Below, one piece after another: positions 1-12,109 of a DNA stretch of 64,000 bases. The stretch is from Centropus unirufus (Eukaryota; Chordata; Aves; Cuculiformes; Centropidae). The stretch lies in the NCBI GenBank assembly GCA_013397695.1, contig VYZI01000035.1:1974062-2038061 (forward strand). The letters are read 5' to 3'. Each line of letters starts with the position of its first letter. The stretch's first letter is position 1. A program made the translations under genes and the position numbers. The notes beneath the pieces are model-generated. The model was not told where the DNA came from and made no database searches. It saw only the letters and a list, made by a program, of their open reading frames with translations.

Positions 1-566
1 TCAACAAAGTCATCACCAGAAGGGATAAAAAAGTCCTTATCCCACTCTAGTCAGCGCTTGTCAGGAATGTTGCTTTTTGGTTTTGGCCCCTGCTATGTAA
101 AACCAATGTGGACAGCTTGGAGGGTGTCCAGAGATGAGCCACAAAGATGATCAAAGAGTTGAGAAGCCTGCCATATGAGGAAAGGCTGAGAGAACGGGGT
201 TTGTTCAACTTTGAGAAAATAAAACTTAGGGGAGACCTTATCACCATGTTCTAGTGTTTAAAAGGTGGCTACAAAAAAGATGGAGATTCCCTTTTTCACA
301 AGGAGTCATACTGAAAAGAGAAAAGATAATGTGTACATGTTCCTCCTGGGGAGATTCCCATTGGACACAAGAGGAGATTGTTTTATGATAAGGATAGTTG
401 GCCATAATCTCCCCAGGGCAGTGGTGAATTCCCCAGGACTGGACACTAAACATTTGACTGGACAGGGTGCTGGGCCATCTTGTCTAGACCATGCTTTTGC
501 CAGGAAAGGTTAAACCAGATGATCTGGAAGGTCCCTTCCGACGTGTTATTCTATTATTCTGTGATC
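1..566 (+). mobile_element. CR1 LINE fragment, 3' part (end of ORF2 plus 3' UTR)
   Basis: This is a 5'-truncated avian CR1 retrotransposon that probably begins before the window. The plus strand reads the CR1 block for 'gtccagagatgagccacaaa' and 'gaggaaaggctgagag', which encodes the end of the ORF2 polyprotein (endonuclease plus reverse transcriptase). It continues through the 3' UTR to 'ggaaggtcccttcc' and ends in a degenerate ATTCTATTATTCTGTGAT tail at 548-565. Stops and frameshifts break the coding part, so it is dead. The 3' UTR ('gggccatcttgtctagacc') differs from the other copies here, so it belongs to another CR1 subfamily. CR1 copies by target-primed reverse transcription, which explains the 5' truncation. 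Confidence 0.93.
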
Positions 567-1044
567 TCACATTTATTTGCAGGTATTACATTCATGTATT
601 AAGAGAATAATTTTATTTTGTGCTCACATGATGAAAAAAAAATAGAATGGCAATTTCCTCTACAGCTTTTTATGATAAATACTTTGGGACTAAGCAATTT
701 TATGCAGCATAAATGATTCCTCCCTCTAGTGAAAAGTCTGCAATCAGTGATGAAAGAGCTCTTTTCTTCTGCATTGCTAATGAACAGGAGCAGTGTGATC
801 TCTAGCTACCCAGTGTAGAGACCATCGATTCATGCCAAATATTCCAGTGCTGTTATATACCAGGGAGAGGGGCAGCCTCCAGAAACAGTCACTGTCTCCT
901 TTCCTTAAGTTTTAAATTGTTCCCAACCTGCATTCTCACATTAGGTTAAGCCCTCTTTTCACCAGGAGGAACTCGTTCTCCTGCAGGAGATGGCATTGCA
1001 GTCTGCAAGCCAGAAGCTGAAGCTAGTCCCACACTTTATTCATC
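567..1044. other. Unique AT-rich sequence, no feature seen
   Basis: No open frame of note, repeat or RNA gene is recognisable. The first part is AT-rich just after the CR1 tail; the rest is of mixed composition. Confidence 0.5.
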
Positions 1045-1102
1045 CTGCAGATGATACAGATCTCCACAGGTCCATTCCACCCTCTACTATTCTGTGATCC
1101 CC
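1045..1102 (+). mobile_element. CR1 3' end scrap (old)
   Basis: About 58 bases match the CR1 3' end: a 'gatgat..agatctccacaggtcc' block, then 'attccaccctctactattctgtgat', compared with the usual 'gatgatctccagaggtcccttccaaccctaac' type. Only the terminal part is recognisable and it is strongly diverged. An alignment search would be needed to set the 5' limit. Confidence 0.55.
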
Positions 1103-2434
1103 TGAAAAGAGATGTTACAAAATGCTTCTAAAATCCTTCCCACCCTTCCACAAAGAGCTCAGACTGAGAGCCATGGTAGCAATATTTGTGAATAAGGTTT
1201 TTTTTCAGTGCAAAGGTCACAAGAATTTGTTTATTTGTCTGAAACTAGATGCTGGATTCCTTCTTTAATTATCAGTCTTCCTGGACTACCAAGAAGTCAT
1301 TGCATTAAGTGTTCCGACCCTCCTTCAGCTCTTTCAATTTTGCAGTCCAGTGGAATACACTTTTTCACTGTTTTGAATTATCTTGCAATGTATTCCAACT
1401 GTTTTGTGAAATTTATATCCCTCTAAGCAGTGTTGAGTTGCCAGCCTGTTATCTCCTTTCTGTGGCTCAATTAATTTAGAGGCAATCAATTTAATACTTG
1501 AATAGTTCGCACAAATGATTGCATCCTTCCAGCTCCTGTACATCTTTTCCTGAAATCTTCTCTGCTGGTGATGCACGCTGTGTGTCAGCCAACATTACAA
1601 ATTCAGGGGTACCATTCTTCCTCAGAGTTCATGACAGCATCCCAGGCAGCAAATGAGGGTTGTCTTCATTCACACAAGCTTAAGCCAGGGTTAAATTTAA
1701 CCTGTCCCATAGGATTGACACAAGGCTTGTACAAAACCAAAACAATAGGTTTTATTTTGCTGAAATAATTTTGTTTATGGCATGGATTTTCACACACCTA
1801 GCTACGTTTTTGTGTGGCTGAATCATTGGGGAGAGAGGAGAAAAAGAGCCAAGATAGTTTTTTCCTTGAATCATTTTAAAAACTGTGAGGCATTTAATCA
1901 ACAAAAGTTAGTGAGTTTCTGCACTCTGCTGCAGTGCTTTTGAAGGTATGAACCTGCTGTCAGTAGTTAAATGAATAGTGTTCTCAAGCTGAACCTTTCA
2001 AAAGGAGTTTTAAAGAAGGAATTGGTCCAGAGCCAGGAGCAGAGCAGAAAAAAGAGCCACAGAGTAAAAAAGCAGCAGGAGTCTCAGTAGTGGGTAGTAT
2101 TGTGGGTAGCATTAAATATGGTTTAAAGGCTGTAGTCAAAGGAAAAGCACTTTCAGAGAGGCTCTGTGAATATGTGAACAGCTGAGTGGCTGACAAGTGC
2201 GGAGCGGTTGTTAGAAAAGAGCGAAGTAGTGCACAGGGAGTAGGAGGGACCGTTACGATTAGCTGAACTATCTGGTCATAATCCATCTGACCCTGACCCT
2301 GCCGTGACTATTACGTAGGTGTGAATTGTTAAACAAGATGTCTAGCTAGTATTCTAGTAGCTAGTTGGGTGCTTGAAGGGTTACTGAAAATCCTGTCCTA
2401 TGTTTGGATGCCATCCTCTGAAATCCTGTCCATT
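1103..2434. other. Unique sequence, no gene seen
   Basis: Several open frames of 60 to 100 codons occur on both strands (for example minus 1984-2286, a Ser/Thr/Pro/Leu-rich frame). None carries a recognisable domain, and overlapping frames of equal length are what chance gives. No repeat was recognised. Confidence 0.5.
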
Positions 2435-2910
2435 CATAGTCACATAAATTGGAAGGGGCTTCCAGAGGTTGTGTTGTCCTCAAAGCACTGACAGCCTTCA
2501 GGTAGGTTACCTTGCCAGGTGGAGTTTTGGGTATACCTGAGGACAAAGTCTCCACAGCAAGGACAGACCTCTGTTCCGATGTCTGACAATCCTCACGACC
2601 ATCTGCATCCTCCTTCTCTAGTATCTATCTGGAATTTCTCATACTCCAACTTTTTCGCCTCTTGTACTATGCACCTCCTAAAATATCTGGATCTGTCTTC
2701 TCTATATCTCCTGTTAGGTAGTGAAAGCTCCCCTCCTGACCAATGGTTAAGTTTCTTTTCCTAAGCCCAGCTCTCAGTGTCTCCTTGGCCACCGCATACT
2801 TCAGATCCCTAACCATGACGGTGGCCTCAGGGGCACACAGTCCAGTAGATCAAAGTCTTTTTAGCATCGATAAGCTGAACCCAGGAAAGTGCTCCAGGCC
2901 TAGTTTAACA
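2435..2910 (-). mobile_element. CR1 LINE fragment, diverged
   Basis: Read on the plus strand, this is the reverse complement of a CR1 3' half. The order is: tail-proximal 'tcatagtcacataaattgga' and 'aggggcttccagagg'; then 'acaaagtctccacagcaagg', matching the usual 'tggagactccacaacctc' block; then 'ttctgtcttctctatatctc'-like and 'tccctaaccatgacggtgg' blocks matching the ORF2 C-terminal region ('tccctaaccatcttggtgg' type). It is more diverged than the copies at 33701 and 54625. The upstream limit near 2910 is approximate because similarity fades out. Confidence 0.72.
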
Positions 2911-4031
2911 CTTACAGTACAGCTTCGGCATGGTGGATCTACCCATAAGGATGCAATTGAGATATTGGGCCATAATGTACAAAACCAGCCAGGGAGCATA
3001 CGGACTGTCACAGAGGATTGTAAGGACGCCCATTGATAAAGGATGTGCAAGGACATCTGATGGAAACAGGACTGGAGCCAGACTGTTATCCTTATAGGGG
3101 AAAGGGATAGAGGTCTCACATGAGGACATGAGCACAGGTTCCTACTAGCATTTATTTGTTGCAAGCCAGGTGGTTGCACCCACAGCAGCTAACTTACAGG
3201 CATAACATTAATAATCAATAACTGGCTATTTGAAAGTCTGGGTACTTCTGGTCTGCCCTTGCTGCCTGTAGATTCATCAGATTTTGTCTTCTCTAATGAA
3301 GTTCCTGATTTTTAGATTTTCTTCTGTCATACTCTTACTTAGAAGTTCCCAAATCTGACATATTTCTTTCCTGGGACAGCCCTGGGAACAGCTGGATCAG
3401 GGGGACCATTTGCTCTGATCAGTTTATCAGCATTTTTCCATTCCTTTGTGTTTGCAGGGTCTGGTTTGTTATCACACAGCTGAACACTATCCTCTCTCCT
3501 GTCACAGTTCTAGTGGACTTACTCATAAAAAATAATTTACAAACCTTGCTCTTTGGAGATGAACCCTTATTAAGAGTTTATCCTATGCAAAGGAAAAAAA
3601 AGATGTTTATTTAGACCTCCAAATAGAAATCTAACAACAGACGGGAAGCCATTTAGGAAAATAGGAAAATCTTTTTTTCCACAGCCTTCTTCTTGGAGCT
3701 ATAGCATGAGGTAAATGCTTAAATGCAATGAATTATTTTTCATGCCATTATTTATCCCTTTTGCTCATTGTTCAGAGTCCTACATGTTAGAAGGTAGAAC
3801 TTTACTGGAACCACGTATTTAATGACTTCATCCTCATTTATTAACCAAGATTGTTTATACTTCTGTTTCCCAGTATATTCAAGATTCAGACAAGAGGAAA
3901 CATTTTTAATTTATTAAATTCCCGACTATTTTTTTAACTAGATTTTCCCCAAGTTTTCTCCTTCTTAAGCCCGCATTCACTGTACTTGTTCTGTTTGCCT
4001 TTTCCTTGCCTTTTTCTTCTGTCTTCTTTCT
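2911..4031. other. Unique AT-rich sequence
   Basis: No gene or known repeat is recognised. A minus-strand frame at 2850-3179 starts inside the CR1 fragment and has no domain. From about 3900 the plus strand becomes pyrimidine-rich and leads into the T-rich run before the LTR. Confidence 0.5.
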
Positions 4032-4071
4032 TTGTTTCTATTTCTATGGTTTTTTTTCTTTTTTTTTTTTT
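4032..4071. repeat. Pyrimidine-rich low-complexity tract
   Basis: T-rich run broken by single C and G residues, ending ten bases before the LTR boundary at 4082. It is simple sequence; slippage here could have blurred any target-site duplication of the LTR insertion. Confidence 0.85.
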
Positions 4072-4939
4072 GCTACTGTGGAGGGTTGACCCTGGCTTGG
4101 CTGCTCAGTACCCACCAAGCCATTCTATCACTCCCAGTCCTTAACAAGACAGGGGGAGAAAATATGACAAAAGGCTCACGGGTCAAAATAAAGACAGGGA
4201 GATCATTCAGCAATTGCCATCAGCACCAGAACAGATTCACCTTGGGGAAATTAATTTGATTTATTGCTAATAAGTGAAAGAGTAGGACAGTGAGAAATAA
4301 GAACTAATCTTAAAACACCTTCCCCCAAACACTCCCTTCTTCCTGGACTTAGCTTTACTCCCTGTTTTTCTACCTCCTTCCCATCCAGCATTGCAGGGTG
4401 ATGGTGATTGAGGCTTTGGTCAGGTTATCGCATTATCTCTGCTGCTCCTTCCTCCTTCCTCCTTCCTCTCTTTCCCCTGCTCCAGCATGGGGCCCTGCCC
4501 CACAGGAAACAGTCCTTCCCATGGCAGCAGTTCTTCCAGATCAAGCGTGGTTCCCCCATGGGATCACAGGTCCTGCCAGAAAACCTGCTCCAAGGTGGGC
4601 TCCTCTCCTTTCAGGGGCCAGCTCCAGCGCAGGCTTTCCCCAGGGTCACAGCCTCCTCAAAGCATCTACCTGCTCTGATGTGGGGCCCTCCATGAGCTGC
4701 AGGAGGATATCCGCTCCACCATAACCTCCATGGGCTGCTGGGGCACAGCCTGCTTCATCACAGTCTTCACCATCTGCTGAAGGTGAATCTCTGCTCCAAA
4801 GCCTGCAGCACCTCCTCCTCCCCCGTGTTCATGGATCTTGGAGTGTGCAGGGCTGTTTCTCTCACACATTCTCACTTCTCTATCCCAGCTGCTGTTGTGC
4901 AGTGTTCATTAACCTTTCTTCAATGTATTATCAACACTA

Positions 4940-4944
4940 TTACT
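4940..4944. repeat. Left target-site duplication (TTACT) of nested LTR
   Basis: TTACT directly precedes the TGTTATAAG end and is repeated at 5445-5449 directly after CTTATAACA. Confidence 0.85.
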
Positions 4945-5444
4945 TGTTATAAGTAAATTTGGGTTCCAATAAATTTCCGGAGCACTCCAATAGTACAAAT
5001 TAGAATTTATTATAATTCAAAGCAAGCAGCAGTGAGCAAACACAGCACTGGACACACTCAGGGAGTCCTCTCCTGCTCCCAAAAACATGGCGTGAGTCTA
5101 ACTCCCTTTGTGAGTCTCTTTTTATAGTCCCTTGTAGCCATGTTGGCCACGTATCTTCTTCTGGTGTCCTCTGAGTCTGCGCAGGGTGTTGCTAGGGTGA
5201 TTCTGCATCTCTCTAACTCTGTTTTGTTTTGTCTGACATCACATTCCTATGAGGTGACTGCAGCCCTCCTGTCTCACCCCCAAGGCCAGAGCCTCCGTTC
5301 AGCTAAGATGCAGCCAAAATACAATGCTAAAATACAGCATAATGCCTTCTAAACTTAAAAGCACCAACACACCAAAACCAACACAAAGGTCCCAAATTCC
5401 CTTCCCCCAAGATTAAATGAGCAAACATACACGTCCTTATAACA
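4945..5444 (-). mobile_element. Complete solo LTR of a second ERV family, nested
   Basis: A 500-bp element begins TGTTATAAG and ends CTTATAACA, a perfect 9-bp terminal inverted repeat of the TG...CA retroviral type. It is flanked by TTACT on both sides (4940-4944 and 5445-5449), a 5-bp target-site duplication. In minus sense it has a TATAAAAA box (plus 5119-5126) and, downstream of it, an AATAAA signal (plus 5006-5011), in the order expected for U3-R-U5. The sequence on either side rejoins to give the outer LTR, so this insertion is younger. The family is not named; the 5-bp duplication fits several avian ERV groups. No internal retroviral genes remain. Confidence 0.88.
5119..5126 (-). promoter_or_regulatory. 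TATA box of nested LTR
   Basis: The minus strand reads TATAAAAA about 320 bases from the LTR 5' end (5444) and about 110 bases before the AATAAA signal. That is the expected place for a retroviral core promoter. Whether it is active is unknown. Confidence 0.6.
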
Positions 5445-5449
5445 TTACT
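5445..5449. repeat. Right target-site duplication (TTACT) of nested LTR
   Basis: Identical to 4940-4944; together they mark the integration site of the 500-bp solo LTR inside the older LTR. Confidence 0.85.
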
Positions 5450-5598
5450 CAGTTTGTTCAGCGGTGGGTCTGTCTTGGAGCTGGCTGTCAATGGCTCTTT
5501 TGGGCTTGGAGGAACCTTCTGGCATCTTCTCACAGAAACTGCCCCTGTAACCTACCTGCTAGCAAAACCGTGTCCCATAAAACCAGCTCACCAACACA

Positions 5599-8260
5599 AA
5601 GGCAAGCGCATGTCAGTTTGATTATTTTTTAGGGAAGTTCCTTGGACTGTATCTTTGTTCTGACCTCTAACTCTGTTTGGGGTACTGCTTCTTCATTTTC
5701 ATGTATTACACTCACTCACTTCTACACTTACTCTGAGTATATGAAAGTTGCTGTATTCACTGGCCTCAGTGAAACTCAGTACAAACTACATCATCATTTT
5801 CTATTTCTATCGCTCTTAAGTCTATTAACACAAAGCATGGGCCTCATGGAGTGAAGTACTGGAAAAAAACTTTACTATAGTACTTGCACCCTAATAGAGG
5901 CAAGGAACAAAAAAGTCCTGTAATCTGAAGAGACAGGTGACTTAAAATGTGAGAATCAGAAGAGTTATGAACGGTGAAGCACTACAGGGCAGAGATTAAT
6001 GGCTGAATTTTGAGAAGACTGTAAATTCTCGCTTTGGGACCTGAATGAAGTCACAGGACTATTTAAAACTGTTGAGAACCAACTGCCTTTAAAATAAAGC
6101 TTTAAGTGACATACTAACATCAAGCCAGAAATCAATAGTAAACTAAAGAGCTGAAATCTGATTTTCTGACTCCTAGATGAATATCTACCTATGAATTCTC
6201 TGGGCAGAATTGAAGTCTTTGGCAAAGCCCCTGTTATCTTCAATGGGCAAATTGACATTTTCAGTTTGTCCATGTCTGCCATATAATACACCAAAAATAT
6301 CTCAGGTATAGTATATATAAGAGAAGAAAGAGAATTATTCTTGGAAGGCAGCCTGTGGCTTACAGTGCAATATCTCTTGCACTGAGAGCACTGTGATGGT
6401 GAAAAACTCACATTAATATTAATATGATATTAACTTTAAAGCTATTCTTTGCCTCCCTGCCTGTGTTTCTCCTTCCCGAACATCCACCAGGAAGCCACAG
6501 CGAGCATACAAGTAGTATTGCCAACAAAAGCAATATACTGAACAGTATTTAATCTTACAGCTTTTGCTTACCTCCATTGTTGAATAGTTTATTCTGGGTG
6601 GTGCCCAGTAGCTTTGTTGTCTGTCAAAAAGCTAAGAAATTTCTTTTGATGGAGAATAAAATTGATTCACTGGCAAGAAGCAGTTTTACTCCTCCAGCCC
6701 AGAAAACTTCAAAATGTCATATTTCTGCTGAGAGAAGAAAAAAATGAGAAAGAAAAAAAGTGAATGGAAAACAAATACAGGCAATCTTTGCCATGAAGAT
6801 TAGAAAGAAAAAGAAGAACTTGTCTTAAAGGAAAAACAAAAAGAAACCCCTTCAGCAACCCTGTGAAGACTGCCAGAGATGGTCAGGTGGGCAGCTTCAG
6901 GATCCTTCTGCCCTCCATATCCGTTGGTGCTGTGGAGACGAGCAATGTAACTGTCCCTGGCTGAAAAAGGCTTACAATTGAAGCATCAGGTCAGGCATGC
7001 CTGTAAAATACAGAAGAGAGGCTCAACAGAATAACATAGTCTTTATGCCTAATGTGCTGAGCAACATTAGAACAAAACAGCTTCTTGAGAGTTCTTAATG
7101 TTTTTTTTTTAAATATCTTTTTCTGGTACAGAGAATATTCTTACTACCCAATATTTTCAGTCAAATTTAGACTTTGGTCGTGTTCCATGTCCTACCATTA
7201 GCTTAAAAAAAATATAATTTTTTTTCACATCTTTCCATCCTAGTTTAAGAGTTGTGCAATCCCCAAAACAACCTCTCTGCGTCTTTGGACAGCAACCTTT
7301 TTAAATTCTCCCCCAAATTACTGTTCCTGTCATTACTAGTTTTTATTTCATCAAGAGATGTCAGACAAACTTGATTCTAAAATGATGTCAATTGGTATGA
7401 TTAATGATGATGTTAATGGGCTATTTAAACTCACATTCCCTAAAATTTTGCCTTTCATGATGCAGGATTTTCTTCCTGGTAAAGGCATTCTGCAATGGTC
7501 AGCGTTAGTTGTCATTCCAGTCAGTAATAAGAAAAGTCTGAACATCATTCTTTCCTTAATATTCTATCCTATATTTTATTTCTGAGGGTTTATAGATGTC
7601 TTCAAGTTGTATTTATATCTCTTAGACAATTCACACTTTCAAATGCAAGGGCACTTTGCTCATAGCAAAGTTATTATCATGTTTTTTTACTGATCTTTGG
7701 ATATGAGATTTTGCTGCTACGATCATCTTATGCTAGAGTCTAATGAATCTCCTGATAAATTATTCTTATTTTTAAAATAAAATAATCCGCAATGAAAATT
7801 AATTTAACTGTGCCTAAAATCGAAAACAAGAAAATATTAAAGAGGGAATTTTAAAAAAGCAGTTATCTGCTCAACTGTACTGGTTTTACAGTTCATCAGT
7901 CATGATGTGCGCAGCACTGGCTTTTGAAACATCTCAGATCTGACTTGTGCGTTATCAGTGATTTTTCTGTTTTGAGTTAAATATGTGAACAGGAGACAGA
8001 ACTGCCAAAGAAGAGCTTATAGTACTGTCTTTATTGAGAACTGTGCAAATGAGCTGTGATCAGCTGAAATGTTGTCCCAGGCGATCTGCGCCATCCTTAG
8101 CATTCTCAGGATGTCCCTGTGGCAGGGACCGAGCACATTTGTAGAGGGCAAACACAAGCGGAAATGAGACGTAGTTGTGTACTTTGAATTAGAACTTGCA
8201 AGAAGTGGTCAGGAGTGTTCCTATTTGCACTTTGAAGTCAAATATTCTCCATTTTGTGGT
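5599..8260. other. Unique AT-rich sequence, no gene supported
   Basis: The longest open frame is minus 5965-6411 (148 codons, Ser/Leu-rich, no recognisable domain). It is uninterrupted but shows no family resemblance, and I do not call it a gene. At 6411-6432 there is a short TTAATATTAATAT-type palindromic AT patch. Low-complexity A-rich stretches occur around 6730-6850. No interspersed repeat was recognised. Confidence 0.5.
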
Positions 8261-8395
8261 ATATTTCATACAACTGGTTCAGCCTATGGAGCATCCAAGG
8301 CTGGGACATTTCATACAATCTTTTCAGCCTATGGAACATCCAAGGCTGGGACATTTGATACAATAGGTTCAGCCTATGGAACATCCAAGGCTATA
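8261..8395. repeat. Minisatellite, 45-bp unit, three copies
   Basis: Three head-to-tail copies start at 8261, 8306 and 8351. Each contains 'agcctatgga' (8281, 8326, 8371) followed by 'catccaaggct'. Copies differ at a few bases (for example 'caactggttc', 'caatcttttc', 'caataggttc'). Since 45 is a multiple of three, the plus-strand open frame 8177-8428 translates the repeat as a 15-residue unit of the form F-[HD]-T-x-x-SAYG-[AT]-SKA-G-T. There is no sign that this 83-codon frame is a gene. Confidence 0.93.
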
Positions 8396-11300
8396 GCCGC
8401 CAATCCAGCTTGCGTTTCCATTCCATGATGAGGTGGGACAAGCAGGTGTGCAGTTTGGTGCTGGCCACGCAGCACTGACTACTATATCATCCCATCAGCA
8501 CTATGGTTTTGCTGTGTATTTTCTCCACCCTCCTTCTCTTTGCTCTGCCTCAATTTTTTTACAGCAGGGCTCATATTCAGCTACCCCCACAGAAGTTACC
8601 GAGAGACACAAGAACAACAATCCTCAAGATTCTGTAGCTACTTTTTATTGTCTTACATAATATATGCATAATTATACATGATGATAGAGATAAGAATTTA
8701 ATTACACCTTATTAAATTGGTTTGCCATGTAAACCTGAACTACAGAATAATGCAAATTAAATAGGAAAAAATGTGTTCTTTCCAATATTTCAAAGAAATA
8801 TTTCAAGGTAAACAGAAGTAAATTCAAGACCACAGAAGGGTGCAATGCTTCTCCGCTTCTCTTTCACACACTGTAGGTGTCTTTGCTTAAGCTAGTCACC
8901 TTGGGCCCTCTTTTAATTGTGATGAGGAAAACATTTTTTATATCAGGATTCCTCTTCCTCAGCTACAAAGGGATACCAAGGTGATTTGCTTAAATACAGG
9001 CACGTGCAGTTTCAGGTGACCCTCTCCAGTAAAATTCTCAAGCCATATGCAAACATTACTGACAAAATCTTGGCTGGAAAAATGGGGCTGGCATTTGATT
9101 TTCTCCTCTAGCCCAATTTCTTATTATTAGACGATGCCTTCATTAAAGACATTTTTTTTCAGTCATAAACACAAGGTTTTGAGGCTGTTCCCATTCTCCT
9201 TTTCCTTGTCAGAGAACTCCTGTCATGCATGTCGTGTGAGTGGGAGGTGTGATCCACTGACGATGGCTTAGTCCATGGGCAGATGCATGCACAAAGATCA
9301 CAAGAATGGTTTTCTACTGGTATGTATGAGTGCCTGGGCAAAAGATAAGTGGCATATGAATGAGAATGCTCCTAACAGCATCAGAGATGAGATTTAAATT
9401 TGGCTCATTGTCCTGCTGACCTAAAGGAGACTAAAAGTAATGATTATATATAAATAGTCTTCAGTCATGCTGAGTATATGTATAACTTCCCATAATGCAA
9501 AGGCAAAACGTATATATCGTTAGGAAAGAAACAATATGAATGACTAATTAGCTGAAAATTCCTTTCTAGAAATCTGGAGTCAAATACCTCCCCTCCACAG
9601 ATGTGGCAAAGGATGTATGTTACAAAGCATTCCTGTCAGCTTAGCATGGTGACAAATGCAATGCATCTGGTACATGTTTAAAGAGGAGATCGGGAAGATG
9701 ATTCAGTGATTAGAAAAACAAATTGTAATGAGACTTAATAGCTCTGCACTGCAGATCCCCAGGGCTGCTCTAGCAGGAGCTGAGTGTTAACTCTATACCC
9801 ACAGTGAAGAGGACATCATTGAAAACTGGGCATGAATCCCGTCATTCCATTACAGTTTTGGGCAACAGTGAGTGTTGTGAGAAAGGTGAAAAAATGAGAA
9901 GGCAAATAAATGTCATTTTTAATTGCATTGCTTCTAGACAGATACTTACATTTACTTTACTTTTATTAATTACAGCGTTACTAAAAATGTATGTGTCCTG
10001 CAATGTCTTGTCACGTGCTAACGTTGAAGCTAATATGTCCTTCTCCTTTCTAAATTCTCTACTGCATTAAAATTAACATCAGGGGTTTTACATACATTTC
10101 TTTGATGTTTTAATTTTAAATCTTGCTCACGAACCTAGTCAATTAGCGAATGTCATTGTACACCAAAGTGAATGAGATGATTTTTAAAAATGTAACTTAA
10201 AAAATTATTAACTCTCTTACCTTCTTGTTGAAGCTTAAATATTCACATATCTTCACTGCACATTCACTTAGACCACAATAAGTTTTGCAAAGAAAAGCTT
10301 AACAATCACACGTTGTCAAACTGATTGTTTGGCCAAGGAACAAGATGGACAAGCCAAGTAATCATCCTAGAACACACTGGTCCCAAAGAGGGCTCTGTGT
10401 TTACAGGGATCTGCATCTTCCAAAGGTAATTTGGAAATGTTTCCTATTGTGTATTTCAGTAGAAAACAAAACGTAATTTCTAATTTACTTTCCACAAATA
10501 AGAGTCTTAAAATGTTGACAAGTACTGTAAATGCCATCTGCTTGTGGTGTGCCCTGTATAGAGTTATAAGACGGGAAGCTTCTTACAGAAAGTTCTAAAA
10601 TCTTAAACATTAATTCAAAATCAATGGAGCTCCCTTTGAAGAACAGGTTTGTTTTGATTTTCTTTTTGTCTCCCCAAAATGTGTTATTGTGTGAATTTTT
10701 TAAAAATTAAATAACATTGGAGACAACACAGAAGTAACAAGAAAACGGAAATGCACCCCAGGGTATGCAGAATAGGGATTCAATCTATTAATCAGCCCAT
10801 TGCAGTGCTCTGCATGGGCTTGGGGAGTAACTCATTGTTTCCACAGACGTTCAGATGTTTTTTCTGAGAATCTCAGTTGTGGAAAACTTGCACAGAATAT
10901 ACATACTATTGTACTGCTATACACCTGGAATCCATATGACTGTTCTACACTAATTTATCTATTATATATGGCTAGGCCGGTAGCTTGGTATGCTGGCCAA
11001 GCTTTGTCTCTAGAACCTTCCTAAGTATTCCTGACTCTCTCTCTCTCTATAAAACTTATATATAAAACTTCATGACTGGTAAAGCCAAAAACTTCTTGCG
11101 TTTATCTTCCTTCCCCAGCACTGCAAAAGGTTTGACAAAATCACCTCTATTTTCTATGGTGATTTTCCTATGTTTCCTTTGTCATTTTGTGCTTATTCCA
11201 CATATTTATTGAGTTCTGATTCCAGGTTCAGGTAACTTTCACTGTACAGAATACAGAATTTTTATGTGTAGACATACTGCTTGCCTTCTTCCTGTGGTTA

Positions 11301-12109
11301 TTACTTATTTGTAGAAAGCTGTACGATAACTTCATTTCTTTCCAAGTACATTTGGGTTCAGCTGTACAGAATATTATATTAACATAAATAGATGGCACTA
11401 ATTCCATAGATCTTGTCACTTAAAAAGATGGACAACCACTACAACAGAAAAGTAGAGCTAAGAAGTGAGGTGACAGCTCACACATCCGCCGTGATACCAG
11501 AATGGGAAACAATTACCAGAAGCCATGGTTACTTCTCTGCTGGCTGCACCCAGCTGTTTTAATTCCGGTTAAAATTCCAGTTTCAGTTGCTTGAATCTTA
11601 CTGATGTTCATCTATTTTTCTCTAGTTGGGTCACTTTAATATGTAGGACGTATGTCACAGGTGAAGGCAAGTATGTTTACTGGAAACTAGGGCAACCCTA
11701 GTTATCAGTTTAGGTTAATACAGCTCTACTTTTGTTAATGAAAGCTAATTCTTCTTTTATTTTTTAATGATTTTGCAGGTTTGAAACAGGTCTGAATTTT
11801 CATACTCATCCAAAAGATATTTGAGTAAAAGAGTGATGTGATCAGGTCAGTCATAAGAGCAGTATTTGCTCTCTGACTTCAGTGGAATTAGGGAAAGCAA
11901 GAATTTGGTGGCCATTTCTCAGATTAGCTCTTATAAGATTAAGAAACCTTGCCAATAAAGTACATTTGACCTGAACTTATAACATTCCTTTAGAAACACC
12001 ATAAATCAGTCTCAGGGTACCTGTCTGTGCAGTTAGAACAAGCTTTCATAATGTTTATTTTACAAAATATAGTGACTTGAAGACCATTCAGATCAGAGGC
12101 AGAAATGGA
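8396..12109. other. Unique AT-rich sequence
   Basis: No gene or interspersed repeat is recognised. Small simple-sequence patches are present: a CT run near 11034-11048 followed by a near-duplicated 'tataaaactt' (two copies within 30 bases), and AT-rich text near 8650-8690. Open frames are 60 to 90 codons and mutually overlapping. Confidence 0.5.

Larger units (their letters stand above)
4082..5598 (-). mobile_element. Endogenous retrovirus LTR (solo), split by a later LTR insertion
   Basis: This is a solo LTR of a family I know from many bird genomes (ERVL- or ERVK-like; family name not assigned here). Sense is the minus strand: its 5' end is at 5598, where the plus strand ends 'ccaacaca', and its 3' end is near 4082, where the plus strand reads 'gggttgaccctggcttggct' (a mutated 'tgttgaccctgg'). 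A polyadenylation signal in minus sense (plus TTTATT, 4260-4265) lies about 180 bases from the 3' end. The GC-rich middle carries imperfect 'ctgctcca..' motifs in series. Removing the nested 500-bp element and one 5-bp target duplicate leaves about 1.0 kb. No internal retroviral genes are present, as expected after LTR-LTR recombination. A second copy lies at 30129-30861. No clear target-site duplication was found for this outer element. Confidence 0.85.

Noticed and set aside
4398..4724. Overlapping plus-strand frames of 63 to 108 codons
   Set aside because: All are inside the GC-rich middle of the outer LTR and antisense to it; three frames open at once points to composition.
5965..6411. 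148-codon minus-strand frame
   Set aside because: No recognisable family, Ser/Leu-rich composition typical of AT-rich non-coding DNA, and no supporting context.
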